Positions 17,252 to 25,800 of a stretch of DNA of 64,000 nt are shown here, piece after piece (within the stretch, counting starts at the first letter, position 1; each line of letters begins with the position of its first letter). The notes under the pieces were generated by a model. It saw nothing but the letters and a program-made list of their open reading frames with translations, did not search any database and was not told where the DNA came from. The DNA lies in assembly GCA_963722815.1 (NCBI GenBank), contig CAVROM010000004.1:186001-250000 (forward strand), in the 5' to 3' direction. The position numbers and the translations under genes are program-made. Origin of the DNA: DASQFQ01 sp963722815. Its GTDB lineage: Bacteria > Actinomycetota > Thermoleophilia > Solirubrobacterales > Solirubrobacteraceae.

Positions 17252-17524
17252 GCCGCCCGGATCTCTCTCCACCGGGACCTCCTCCCATCCCTTCTCGATC
17301 AGGGAGGCGTGGTGGTCTGAATGGCGAATGCACAGGGCACCGATGTACTTGTCCCGGACCGGCTTCCGCATCACGGCGTACCACATGGTGATCGCATCGC
17401 GCGTGCCCTGGATCGGGAACCAGGGCGGCGGCGGCTTCCCGTTGTGGACGACGCCGGCCTCGTCGAGCTGGCGCAGGGTGGCGATCTGACCGGTGTCGGT
17501 GTCGATGAAGAACGAGGCCACGAC
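17248..17524 (-). CDS. Hypothetical protein antisense-facing between L,D-transpeptidase and xerC
   Basis: The minus strand here reads as a convincing protein of about 90 aa: ASFFIDTDTGQIATLRQLD, then PPPPWFPIQGTRDAITMWYA and DKYIGALCIRHSDHHASLIE. GTG starts at 17524 and 17521 are possible. As written the frame runs on into the antisense of the upstream gene, but a one-base change near 17270 would end it at TAG 17250-17248, exactly on the CTAG that stops the L,D-transpeptidase gene. The start overlaps the divergent xerC start by ~20 bp. No family recognised. Confidence 0.55.
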
Positions 17525-18425
17525 GCCCCAGGCTAGCGATGCCTGGCGCAGCGCCCTGCGGGCGTTCGACCGCGAGCTGCAGCGCCGCGGCGCCGCCGAG
17601 CGCACGCGCCGCGCCTACGGCGTCGACCTCGCCCAGCTCGCGCTCTGGAGCACCGCCGGCGGGGTCGAGCCCGATCGCGTCGACTATCCCGTCCTGCGCC
17701 GCTACGCCGCTCAGCTCGCGCACCGTGGCGCGGGGCCGCGCACGGTCGCCCGCAAGCTCGCCGCGATTCGCTCGTTCTACAAGTCGATGGTCGAGCTCGG
17801 CGAGATGACGGCGAACCCCGCGGACCTGCTGCCCGCTCCGAAGCAGCCGCAGCGGCTCCCGCGCACCATGAAGGCGGAGGACGTCGCGGCGCTCCTGAAC
17901 AAGATCCCGGCCACCACGCCGCTCGAGCTGCGCGACCGCGCATTGTTCGAGCTGGCCTACGGTTGCGGCCTGCGCGCGGAGGAGCTCGTGGACCTGGACC
18001 TTCAGTCGATCGACTTCGATGCCGAAACCGTGAGGGTGGAGGGCAAAGGGGGCAAGACACGTTTCGTTCCCGCGGGCGAGCCCGCGTTGCGTTCGGTCAC
18101 GCGCTACCTCGAGCGCGGCCGGCCCGCGCTGGCGAGCGCCGACGACGACCCCGCGCTGCTGCTCTCCAAGTCCGGCCGGCGCCTCTCGACGTCCGACGTG
18201 CGGCGCCGCCTGAAGGTGTGGGCGCGCCACGCGACACAGCAGGGCGCGGTCCATCCGCACGCCCTCCGGCACTCGTTCGCGACCCACCTGCTCGAGGGCG
18301 GTGCGGATTTGCGGGCCATTCAGGAGCTGTTGGGCCATTCATCCATATCGACGACCCAGGTCTACACTCGGGTAGAGTCGGCGCGCCTACGGGCCGCGTA
18401 TGCCCGGAGTCATCCCCGGGCATAG
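17505..18425 (+). CDS. xerC: Tyrosine recombinase XerC/XerD family
   Basis: 306 aa with the complete catalytic set: Arg157 (CGLRAEE), Lys182 (EGKGGKTRF), His252 and Arg255 (HPHALRHSFATHLL), His278 (LLGHSSISTT) and Tyr287 (QVYTRV). An N-terminal core-binding SAM-like domain covers about 10-105. These match the chromosome dimer resolution recombinases; whether it pairs with a second Xer protein cannot be seen. The ATG at 17505 is preferred; GTG codons lie 6 and 12 nt upstream. It leads directly into the sigma factor gene. Confidence 0.92.
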   Translation: MKNEATTPQASDAWRSALRAFDRELQRRGAAERTRRAYGVDLAQLALWSTAGGVEPDRVDYPVLRRYAAQLAHRGAGPRTVARKLAAIRSFYKSMVELGEMTANPADLLPAPKQPQRLPRTMKAEDVAALLNKIPATTPLELRDRALFELAYGCGLRAEELVDLDLQSIDFDAETVRVEGKGGKTRFVPAGEPALRSVTRYLERGRPALASADDDPALLLSKSGRRLSTSDVRRRLKVWARHATQQGAVHPHALRHSFATHLLEGGADLRAIQELLGHSSISTTQVYTRVESARLRAAYARSHPRA

Positions 18426-18442
18426 CTGATAGGGGTACAGGC

Positions 18443-19228
18443 TTGGAAACGAACGTCAAAGCGATCGAGCTGCGGGATCTATGGCGGCGCTACAAGGCGT
18501 CGGGGTCCGACCGCGCCCGCGAGCAGCTGGTCGTCGCCTACTCGCCGCTGGTCAAGTACGTCGCGGGCCGCATGTCCTCCGGTCTGCCCGCGCACGTCGA
18601 GGAGGCCGACCTCATCTCGTACGGCCTGATCGGCCTGATCAACGCGATCGAGCGCTTCGATCCCGAGCGCGAGATCAAGTTCGAGACCTACGCGATCACC
18701 CGCATCAAGGGCGCGATCATCGACGAGCTGCGCGCGCTCGACTGGGTGCCGCGCTCCGTCCGCGCCCGCGCCCGCGAGATCGAGCGCGTGCACGGCAAGC
18801 TGGAGCACCGGCTCCACCGGACGCCGACCGACGAGGAGATGGCCCGCGAGCTGGGCATCACGGTCGAGGAGTTCCAGGAGAGCCTGATGAAGATCTCCAA
18901 CTCCACGGTCGTCGCGCTCGACGAGCTGTGGGCGGTGTCGGACTCCTCCGGCGACCAGGTCTCGCTGCTCGACACGCTCCACGACCCGGACGCGCCGGAC
19001 CCGCAGGAGCTGCTCGACGCCTCCGAGCTCAAGGACCGCCTGGCCGACGCGATCTCCGCGCTGCCCGAGCGTGAGAAGCTCGTGATCGCGCTCTACTACT
19101 ACGAGAACCTGACGCTCCGGGAGATCGGCGAGGTCCTCGGCGTGACCGAGTCGCGCATCTCCCAGCTGCACACGAAGGCCGTGCTGCGACTCAAGTCGCG
19201 CCTCCAGGGGGACAACCTGCGCGACTGA
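18443..19228 (+). CDS. whiG: RNA polymerase sigma factor of the WhiG/FliA type
   Basis: 261-aa group 3 sigma factor with sigma-2 (EEADLISYGLIGLINAIERF), sigma-3 (TPTDEEMARELGI) and sigma-4 (LPEREKLVIALYYYENLTL then GVTESRISQLHTKAVLRL) domains. In actinobacteria such factors drive sporulation (WhiG) or motility (FliA); no flagellar gene is in view. Start is a TTG at 18443 preceded by an AGGGG ribosome site, the only sensible start before the conserved region. Sits 17 bp after xerC. Confidence 0.9.
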   Translation: METNVKAIELRDLWRRYKASGSDRAREQLVVAYSPLVKYVAGRMSSGLPAHVEEADLISYGLIGLINAIERFDPEREIKFETYAITRIKGAIIDELRALDWVPRSVRARAREIERVHGKLEHRLHRTPTDEEMARELGITVEEFQESLMKISNSTVVALDELWAVSDSSGDQVSLLDTLHDPDAPDPQELLDASELKDRLADAISALPEREKLVIALYYYENLTLREIGEVLGVTESRISQLHTKAVLRLKSRLQGDNLRD

Positions 19229-19270
19229 CGGTAGCTTTCACCCTTCCGCCACCTTGGGAGAGGAGCAGGC

Positions 19271-21343
19271 ATGCCGCACGCCGCAGACAGGATTCGCAAC
19301 GTGGCCCTAGTGGGCCACCGTGGGAGCGGGAAGACGTCGCTGCACGAGGCCCTGCTGTTCGAGGCCGGCGCGACGAACCGCCTGGGCACGGTGGCTGACG
19401 GGACGACGGTCTCCGACTCGGAGGAGGACGAGCAGGCGCGCGGGATGTCGATCTCGGCGGCGCTCGCGTCGTTCGAGTGGAAGGGCGTCAAGGTCAATCT
19501 CATCGACACGCCCGGCGAGCCCTCGTTCATCGCGGACGCGCTCGGCGCGCTGCGCGTGTGCGAGTCGGCCGTCTTCGTGGTCAACGCCGTGATGGGCGTC
19601 GAGGTCTCCGACGCAGCGGCTGTGGTCGCGCGCCGCCGAGCTCGGCGTGGCGCGCCTGATCTACGTGAACATGCTCGACCGCGAGCGGGCCGACTTCTAC
19701 CGCACGCTCGACTCGCTGAAGGCCGCCTTCGGCCCGCACGTGGTGGCGACCGAGATCCCGATCGGCTCCGAGCACGAGGTGCGCGGCCTGATCGACCTCG
19801 TCGACATGAAGGCCTACGAGTACGCGGGCTCCGGGCGCGAGAACTGCAAGGAGTGCCCGATCCCCGACGACATGGCGGATCTGGCCCAGGAGTACCGCGA
19901 GAAGCTGATGGACGAGGTGGCGGAGAACTCGGACGCGCTGATGGAGCGCTACCTCGAGGGCGAGGAGATCTCGCACGAGGAGATCGTCCACGCGCTCGAG
20001 GAGGGCACCGACAGCGGCCACATCTACCCGGTCACCTGCGGCGTCGCGACCCAGCACCTGGGCGCCGACCGCCTGCTCGACGCGATCGTCGACGACCTGC
20101 CCTCGCCGGTCCAGCACGGCGGGCTCGAGCTCGAGGACATGACGCTCGAGGCGAACCCCGGACGGCGAGACGTTCGCCTACGTGTTCAAGACCCGCGCCG
20201 ACCCGTTCGCCGGCCGCATCAACCTCTTCCGCGTCTACCAGGGCACGGTCAGCGCCGACACGCAGCTGCTCAACACGCGCGCCCACAGCAAGGAGCGCAT
20301 GGGCCAGCTGCTGGTGCCGCAGGGCAAGGAGGTCAGCCACACCGACGCCTTCGGCCCCGGCGACATCGGCGCGGTGGCGAAGCTCAAGGAGACGCGCGCG
20401 GGCGACTGGCTCGCCGACCGCGACCAGCCGATCTCGATGCCGTCGATCGCGCTCCCGGCGCCGGTCATGGCGTTCGCGATCGAGCCGAAGGCGAAGGGCG
20501 ACGAGGACAAGGTCTTCACCGCGCTGCGCCGCCTCCAGGAGGAGGACCCGACGATCGACCTCCACCGCGACGAGCGAGACCGGCGAGCAGATCGTGGCCG
20601 GGCTGTCGCAGATCCACGTCGAGGTCGTGGTCGACCGGCTGAAGTCGCGCTTCGGCGCCGAGGTGGAGCTGAAGCCGCCGCGCGTCCCCTACCAGGAGAC
20701 GATCCGCGGCTCCGCGAAGGCCCACGGGCGCCACAAGAAGCAGTCCGGCGGCCGCGGCCAGTTCGGCGACTGCCACATCGAGATCGAGCCGCTCGCCGAG
20801 GGCGACTTCGAGTTCGTCAACAACATCAAGGGCGGCGTCATCCCCACGAGCTTCATCCCCGCGGTGGAGAAGGGCGTCATCGACGCGATGCGGCAGGGCG
20901 TGGTCGCCGGCTATCCGCTCAAGGGCATCCGCGTGCGGCTGTTCGACGGCAGCTACCACACGGTCGACTCGTCGGAGATGGCGTTCAAGATCGCGGGCTC
21001 GATCGCCATGAAGGAGGCGGTCTCGAACGCCAGCCCGGTGCTGCTCGAGCCGATCATGCTCGTCACCGCCTCGGTGCCGGACTCGGCCGTCGGCGACGTC
21101 ATGGGCGACCTGTCGTCGCGGCGCGGCCGGCCGCTCGGCACCGAGAACGTCGGCGGCATGACCGAGGTCAAGGCGGAGGTGCCGATGGCGGAGGTCCTGA
21201 CCTACGCGCCGGACCTGCGCTCGATCACCGGCGGCCAGGGCGAGTACACGCTGGATTTCGTGCGCTACGAGGAGGTCCCGTCCCACCTCGCGCAAAAGAT
21301 CGTGCAGAAGCACACGGAGGAGGAAGAAGCGGTCAGAGCGTAG
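19271..21343 (+). CDS. Elongation factor G-like protein, frameshifted
   Basis: About 690 aa of the EF-G-like (FusA2) family. Domain I begins with the G1 loop VGHRGSGKTS and contains NLIDTPGEPSF (G3); the later domains end with GGQGEYTLDFVRYEEVP. The reading frame breaks three times, near 19625, 20158 and 20568, yet sequence on each side is perfectly family-like; the last two each carry one extra base. Such clean coding across breaks suggests sequencing indels rather than decay. Likely acts in ribosome translocation or recycling. Preceded by a GGGAGAGGAG ribosome site. Confidence 0.85.
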   Translation: MPHAADRIRNVALVGHRGSGKTSLHEALLFEAGATNRLGTVADGTTVSDSEEDEQARGMSISAALASFEWKGVKVNLIDTPGEPSFIADALGALRVCESAVFVVNAVMGVEVSDAAAVVARRRARRGAPDLREHARPRAGRLLPHARLAEGRLRPARGGDRDPDRLRARGARPDRPRRHEGLRVRGLRARELQGVPDPRRHGGSGPGVPREADGRGGGELGRADGALPRGRGDLARGDRPRARGGHRQRPHLPGHLRRRDPAPGRRPPARRDRRRPALAGPARRARARGHDARGEPRTARRSPTCSRPAPTRSPAASTSSASTRARSAPTRSCSTRAPTARSAWASCWCRRARRSATPTPSAPATSARWRSSRRRARATGSPTATSRSRCRRSRSRRRSWRSRSSRRRRATRTRSSPRCAASRRRTRRSTSTATSETGEQIVAGLSQIHVEVVVDRLKSRFGAEVELKPPRVPYQETIRGSAKAHGRHKKQSGGRGQFGDCHIEIEPLAEGDFEFVNNIKGGVIPTSFIPAVEKGVIDAMRQGVVAGYPLKGIRVRLFDGSYHTVDSSEMAFKIAGSIAMKEAVSNASPVLLEPIMLVTASVPDSAVGDVMGDLSSRRGRPLGTENVGGMTEVKAEVPMAEVLTYAPDLRSITGGQGEYTLDFVRYEEVPSHLAQKIVQKHTEEEEAVRA

Positions 21344-21370
21344 GCCGCCCGTTGCTACGCTCGCCACGCC

Positions 21371-22101
21371 GTGGCGAGCACGCGCGACATCCGCACGAAT
21401 CAGGTCGACATCTCCTGCGACGTCTGCGGCCGGACGCTCCTGCGCGGCGAGCGCGCGGAGTCGTATCTGGCCGGTGGCGAGCGCCGCCAGGTGTGCGAGC
21501 TGTGCACCGTGCGCGCGCAGCACGAGGGCTGGATCCGCGAGGACGGCGGCGACGAGCTGACGCTGCGGACCTCCCGCACCGAGCGCGGGCGCGGCTTCCT
21601 GGAGAAGCTGCGGTCGCGCCGCGAGCGGGCCCGCGAGGTGGCCGACGAGGCCGCGGCGGAGGAGGAGGCCGCGGCGTTCACCAGTCTCCTTCGCGGCCGG
21701 GCACCGGCGAGCCGGCGGCACGGGAAGCTCCCCCGCCGCCCGACCTGCCGCGCCGCCCGCGCCACGTCCGCGCCGTGCCGACCAACGCCGAGCTGAAGGT
21801 CGAGCGGGCGCTCGAGGTCTTCAACGCGTCCGAGCACACCCGCACCGTCGGCGGGATCGCCCGCTCGCTGGGGGCTCCGGCGGTCAGCGCGCGTCCGCTC
21901 CCTGACCGCCCGAGCGTGGTCGCGATCGCCGTGATGTGGGAGCTGAGCTGGTACCGCTTCGAGATCGACCTCTCCGACGAGGCGGGCGGCGTACGCCAGA
22001 TCGCGCAAGGCGCGGAGCTGTCCGAGCTCGACGCCGACGAGCAGGAAGTGAACGCCGCCGCGGACGAGCGGGGAGGACTGCACCTCGCCTCCGCCGAATG
22101 A
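21371..22101 (+). CDS. Zinc-ribbon-like protein of unknown function, frameshifted
   Basis: Starts with GTG 21371. The N-terminal ~60 residues hold two Cys pairs (ISCDVCGRTLL and RQVCELCTV), a likely zinc ribbon, followed by a charged helical region. The frame changes once near 21690; the C-terminal half (PTNAELKVERALEVFNASEH, then VVAIAVMWELSWYRFEIDL) continues in another frame to 22101. The C-terminal part resembles proteins found beside EF-G-like genes in related actinobacteria, but I cannot name it. Confidence 0.65.
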
Positions 22102-22155
22102 GAACTCGACGGATGGTCGAGTGACACAGAAAAAGCTACGGGTAGGATCGCTCTC

Positions 22156-22380
22156 GTGATCTTCTGCGTTGTGCCTGAACCCCTTGCGCCCGAGCTGTAC
22201 GACCAGCTCGCCGCCTATTACGAAGACGATCCCAACGTCACGGTGATCATCGACCGCCGCAAGAGCGAGCGCCGCGACCACGCGGCGGGCACCGCTGGCG
22301 GCAAGCGTGAGATCCGCGATCGGCGGCGCGCCCGCGTGGCGGGCGAGTTCCCGCCCATCGCCGCCGACGTCGAAGCCTGA
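22156..22380 (+). CDS. Small hypothetical protein
   Basis: 74 aa from a GTG. Begins with a hydrophobic strand (MIFCVVPEPLAPELYDQL), then DPNVTVIIDRRKSERRDH, an Arg-rich pattern (RRKSERR...RDRRRAR) recurrent in small actinobacterial proteins. It abuts the RNase HI gene with no gap (stop 22380, next start 22381). Function unknown. Confidence 0.65.
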   Translation: MIFCVVPEPLAPELYDQLAAYYEDDPNVTVIIDRRKSERRDHAAGTAGGKREIRDRRRARVAGEFPPIAADVEA

Positions 22381-22785
22381 GTGAAGCTCGTCGTCCACGT
22401 GGACGGCGGCTCGCGCGGCAACCCGGGCCCGGCTGCCGCTGCCGCCGTGCTGTCGACGCCCGACGGCGACGTGGTGGACGAGGCCGCGCGCACGCTCGGC
22501 AGCACGACGAACAACGTCGCCGAGTACCGCGGGCTGCTGCTGGGGCTGGAGCGCGCGGCCGCGCTCGGCGCCACCGAGGTCGAGGTGATCAACGACTCCG
22601 AGCTGATCGCCCACCAGGTCAACGGCCGCTACAAGGTCAAGCACCCGGACATGAAGCCGCTGCATGCCGAGGCGCTGCGCGCGCTGGGCGGGTTTGAGCG
22701 CTGGTCGATCCGCCCGGTGCCACGGGCGCAGAACGCCGACGCGGACGCCCTGGTAAACCAGGCGCTGGATGGAGAGCTCGCCTGA
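22381..22785 (+). CDS. RNase HI family protein
   Basis: 134-aa RNase H domain (reverse-transcriptase-like group) that would cut RNA in RNA-DNA hybrids. Catalytic acids appear in order: Asp in VVHVDGGSRGNPGPA, Glu in NNVAEYRGLLLGLE, Asp in VINDSELIAHQV and the final Asp in QNADADALVNQA. GTG start directly after the previous gene. Together with rnhB at 1.2 kb this window holds both RNase H types. Its 3' end overlaps the tryptophan dioxygenase start by 17 bp. Confidence 0.88.
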   Translation: MKLVVHVDGGSRGNPGPAAAAAVLSTPDGDVVDEAARTLGSTTNNVAEYRGLLLGLERAAALGATEVEVINDSELIAHQVNGRYKVKHPDMKPLHAEALRALGGFERWSIRPVPRAQNADADALVNQALDGELA

Positions 22786-23452
22786 GCCACAGCCGGCAGG
22801 CGGCACCGAGTACGCCGCCTACCTGCTGATCGACGACCTGCTGGAGCTGCAGCGCCCGATCACGGAGGGCGCGCACGACGAGCTGCTGTTCATCATCGTC
22901 CACCAGGCCTACGAGCTGTGGTTCAAGCTCATGCTCCATGAGCTTGCGAAGGTCGACGCCGACCTGCGCGCCGACCGCCCGGGCGGCGCGCTGGCCAGCC
23001 TCAAGCGCGTGGTCGCGATCGACCGGCTGCTGCTGGCCAAGCTCGACGTCCTGGAGACGATGGGGCCGGAGGGCTTCCTCGAGTTCCGCAGCCCGCTCGC
23101 GCCGGCCAGCGGCTTCCAGTCGCGCCAGTTCCGCGAGATCGAAGGGGCGACCGCGGGTCTGTGGCCCGCGTTCTGCGCCGGCTCCGGGCTGGCGGAGAAC
23201 GATCTCGACGCGCTCGCCGGCCTCTACCTCGACCACGCCGAGCCGGTGCGCGCGCTCCGCCACCAGGTCTGCGAGCTGCTCGTCGACCACGACGAGACGA
23301 TCCAGCGCTGGCGCTTCCACCACACGCTGATGGCGGCGCGAGAGATCGGCTCGCGACCCGGCACCGGGGGGTCGCGCGGCGTCGAGTATCTGCGTGGCAC
23401 CGTTGACCAGCGCTTTTACCCGCAGTTGTGGGAGGTCAGGGTCCGGCTCTAG
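22769..23452 (+). CDS. kynA: Tryptophan 2,3-dioxygenase
   Basis: Haem enzyme that opens the indole ring of tryptophan, first step of the kynurenine route. Recognised by IIVHQAYELWFKLMLHEL, SGFQSRQFREIEG, the proximal-His segment WRFHHTLMAAREIG and GTGGSRGVEYLRGT. 227 aa, shorter than the ~270-280 usual; the loop between the first and second halves is compact but no break is visible. No kynureninase or formamidase gene is adjacent. Confidence 0.92.
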   Translation: MESSPEPQPAGGTEYAAYLLIDDLLELQRPITEGAHDELLFIIVHQAYELWFKLMLHELAKVDADLRADRPGGALASLKRVVAIDRLLLAKLDVLETMGPEGFLEFRSPLAPASGFQSRQFREIEGATAGLWPAFCAGSGLAENDLDALAGLYLDHAEPVRALRHQVCELLVDHDETIQRWRFHHTLMAAREIGSRPGTGGSRGVEYLRGTVDQRFYPQLWEVRVRL

Positions 23453-23469
23453 TTGCCGATAACCCATAG

Positions 23470-25731
23470 GTGCACGACTCCGCCATCGACCGCCTGCGCG
23501 GCCTCCTGGACGTCGCCGCCGCGGTCCGGACCGGTGGCAAGCTGCCGTCCGTGCTGGAAGCCGTCGCCGGCGCGATCGCCGGCCCGCTGGGCTATCGCGC
23601 GGTCGTCATCAACCTCTACCGCCCCGCGTGGGACGACTTCGAGGTCGTCGTCGTGCTCGGGAACGAGGCATCACAGGAGCTGCTGATGGGCCAGACCTCC
23701 GGCATGGAGGACTGGTCCGGGCTGTTGAGCGAGCGCTTCCTCCAGCAGGGCGCCTACTTCGTCCCCGCCGGCGAGTACGACTGGTCCGGCGAGCGGGTGC
23801 AGGTCTACACGCCGGAGCTCGAGATCTCCGACGCGCCCGACGCCTGGCATCCCGACGACGCGCTGATGGTGCCGATGCGCTCCGGCGACGGGGCGTTGCT
23901 GGGGATCGTGTCCGTCGACGAGCCGGAGACCGGCCGCCGCCCGTCGCCGCTCGAGCTCGAGCTGCTCAGCACGGTCGTCGCGCACGCGGCCGTCGCGGTC
24001 GAGCACGCGCAGACCGCCGAGCTCGGGCGCCGGCACCGCGCGGCGGTCGAGCACCTGCTGGCCGTGTCGGCGAAGCTGACCGAGCGCCGGACGGCGGAGG
24101 AGGTGCTCGACGCGGTCTGCTGGGGGACGCGCGAGGCGCTCGGCTTCCACAAGGTGGTGGCCTTCCTCGCCGAGGAGGGCAAGCTCGTGCCGCTGTCTGG
24201 CGTCGGCTTCACGCCCGAGCGCGCCGCCGAGTTCCCGCTCGTGCCGGTCGCGGCGCTCGAGCAGCTGCTCGACCCCGCGCACATGCGCCACGGCTGCATC
24301 GTCATGGAGCGCGAGATGGCGGTCGAGCGCGCGCCCGACTTCGGCGGCGTCTACTCGTCGGTCTCCAACGGGCGCGGGCCGCTCGCCTGGAACCACCACT
24401 GGGTCGTCGTGCCGCTGTACGACTCCGCCGGCCGGCTCGACGGGATGATGTGGGTCGACGATCCGAAGGACCGGCTGCTGCCCTCCGACGAGGCGCTGCA
24501 GGCGCTGCGGGTGTTCGCCAACCAGGCGATGGGCGCGATCGAGTCCGCGCGCCGGCTCGAGAGCCTCGAGCACCTCGCCGCGCACGACCCGCTCACCGGC
24601 CTGCGCAACCGCCGCGGCTTCGAGCTGGCGATCGAGCGCCACTTCGCCGCCGCCGGCCCTGACGGCGACCTCTCGCTGCTCGTCATCGACCTGGACCACT
24701 TCAAGCGCGTCAACGACTCGCTGGGGTATGACACCGGCGACGACGTGCTGCGGCGCTTCGCCACCGTCCTGCGTGCGGCGGCCGGCGAGGCCGACGTACC
24801 GACGCGGCTCGGAGGCGAGGAGTTCGCGCTCGTGCTGCCGGGTGCGGCGGAGGCCCGCGCGCTGGCGCTGGCCGAGCGGGTCCGGGCGCGCGTGCGGCGC
24901 GAGTTCGACGGCTTCGCCTGCCCCGTGTCGGTCTCGGTCGGCGTGGCGGGGCGCGGGCCCGAGGCGCGCGACGCGGCCGAGCTGCGGCGCGCGGCCAACC
25001 GCGCGCTCTACGCCGCCAAGCGGCTCGGGCGCGACCGCTGCGTCGTGCACCACGCGCAGACGCTGGAGATGCTCGACGCGCTGCGCGACGCCGAGGGCGG
25101 CGGGGCGGAGCAGCTCGCGGCGGCGATGCTGCTGTCGGAGACCCTGGACCTGCGCGACGTCGCCACCGCGCGCCACTCCGAGACCGTCGGCCTCTACGCC
25201 GAGCAGATCGCGCGCGAGCTCGGCTTCGCGGCGGACGAGATCGAGCGCGTGCGCGCCGCCGGCATCCTCCACGACATCGGCAAGCTCGGCATCGCCGACG
25301 CGATCCTGCACAAGCCCGGCACGCTCGAGGACCACGAGTGGGCCGAGATCAAGGGCCACCCGGAGCTGGGCTCCCGCATCCTCGAGCACGCCAACCTGCG
25401 CGACATCGCGGCCTGGGTGCTGCACCACCACGAGCGCGTCGACGGCACCGGCTACCCGCGCGCGCTGGCGGGCGACGAGATCCCGCTCGAGGCGCGCATT
25501 CTCGCGGTCGCGGACGCCTACGAGGCGATGACCTCCGACCGCCCGTACCGCGCCGCGTTGCCGCTCGACGCCGCGCGCGAGGAGCTGCGCCGCGGGGCCG
25601 GACGCCAGTTCGACAGCGAGGTCGTCTCCGCCATCGAGCGCGTGCTCGACCGCTCGCAGGCCGGCTTCGTGGCGACGCTCGAGGAGCGCGCGGCCCCCGC
25701 TAGGCAGCAAGCTGCCTGGCTTGGCCCCTAG
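23470..25731 (+). CDS. GAF-GAF-GGDEF-HD-GYP c-di-GMP protein
   Basis: 753 aa. Two GAF sensor domains (about 10-180 and 190-360), a diguanylate cyclase domain with RLGGEEFALVLPG (about 447), and a C-terminal HD-GYP phosphodiesterase with HDIGKLG (about 600), HHERVDGTGYP (about 655). Both the GGEEF active site and the HD-GYP metal ligands look intact, so it could make and break c-di-GMP, switched by the GAF inputs. GTG start. The last ~13 residues (PARQQAAWLGP) and the stop are encoded by the first copy of a 39-bp repeat. Confidence 0.93.
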   Translation: MHDSAIDRLRGLLDVAAAVRTGGKLPSVLEAVAGAIAGPLGYRAVVINLYRPAWDDFEVVVVLGNEASQELLMGQTSGMEDWSGLLSERFLQQGAYFVPAGEYDWSGERVQVYTPELEISDAPDAWHPDDALMVPMRSGDGALLGIVSVDEPETGRRPSPLELELLSTVVAHAAVAVEHAQTAELGRRHRAAVEHLLAVSAKLTERRTAEEVLDAVCWGTREALGFHKVVAFLAEEGKLVPLSGVGFTPERAAEFPLVPVAALEQLLDPAHMRHGCIVMEREMAVERAPDFGGVYSSVSNGRGPLAWNHHWVVVPLYDSAGRLDGMMWVDDPKDRLLPSDEALQALRVFANQAMGAIESARRLESLEHLAAHDPLTGLRNRRGFELAIERHFAAAGPDGDLSLLVIDLDHFKRVNDSLGYDTGDDVLRRFATVLRAAAGEADVPTRLGGEEFALVLPGAAEARALALAERVRARVRREFDGFACPVSVSVGVAGRGPEARDAAELRRAANRALYAAKRLGRDRCVVHHAQTLEMLDALRDAEGGGAEQLAAAMLLSETLDLRDVATARHSETVGLYAEQIARELGFAADEIERVRAAGILHDIGKLGIADAILHKPGTLEDHEWAEIKGHPELGSRILEHANLRDIAAWVLHHHERVDGTGYPRALAGDEIPLEARILAVADAYEAMTSDRPYRAALPLDAAREELRRGAGRQFDSEVVSAIERVLDRSQAGFVATLEERAAPARQQAAWLGP

Positions 25732-25800
25732 GCCCCCGCTAGGCAGCAAGCTGCCTGGCTTGGCCCCTAGGCCCCCGCTAGGCAGCAAGCTGCCTGGCTT
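25693..25800. repeat. Three tandem 39-bp hairpin repeats
   Basis: Copies at 25693-25731, 25732-25770 and 25771-25809, the third diverging in its last 9 bases. Each contains the palindrome AGGCAGCAAGCTGCCT and ends in CCCCTAG. 39 is a multiple of 3, so all copies are open in the same frames. CTAG in copy 1 stops the plus gene; the GCTAGG in copy 3 stops the minus gene. The array lies exactly between two convergent genes and could act as a bidirectional terminator. One inverted copy occurs at 35169-35207. Confidence 0.9.

Noticed and set aside
17505..18425. xerC as the integrase of the tRNA-Gly element
   Set aside because: It is 36 kb away, in a conserved housekeeping position with full XerC/D features, so it is the host recombinase.
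19271..21343. Programmed ribosomal frameshifting in the EF-G-like gene
   Set aside because: Three breaks with no slippery heptamer, and the family is not known for recoding; sequencing indels are simpler.
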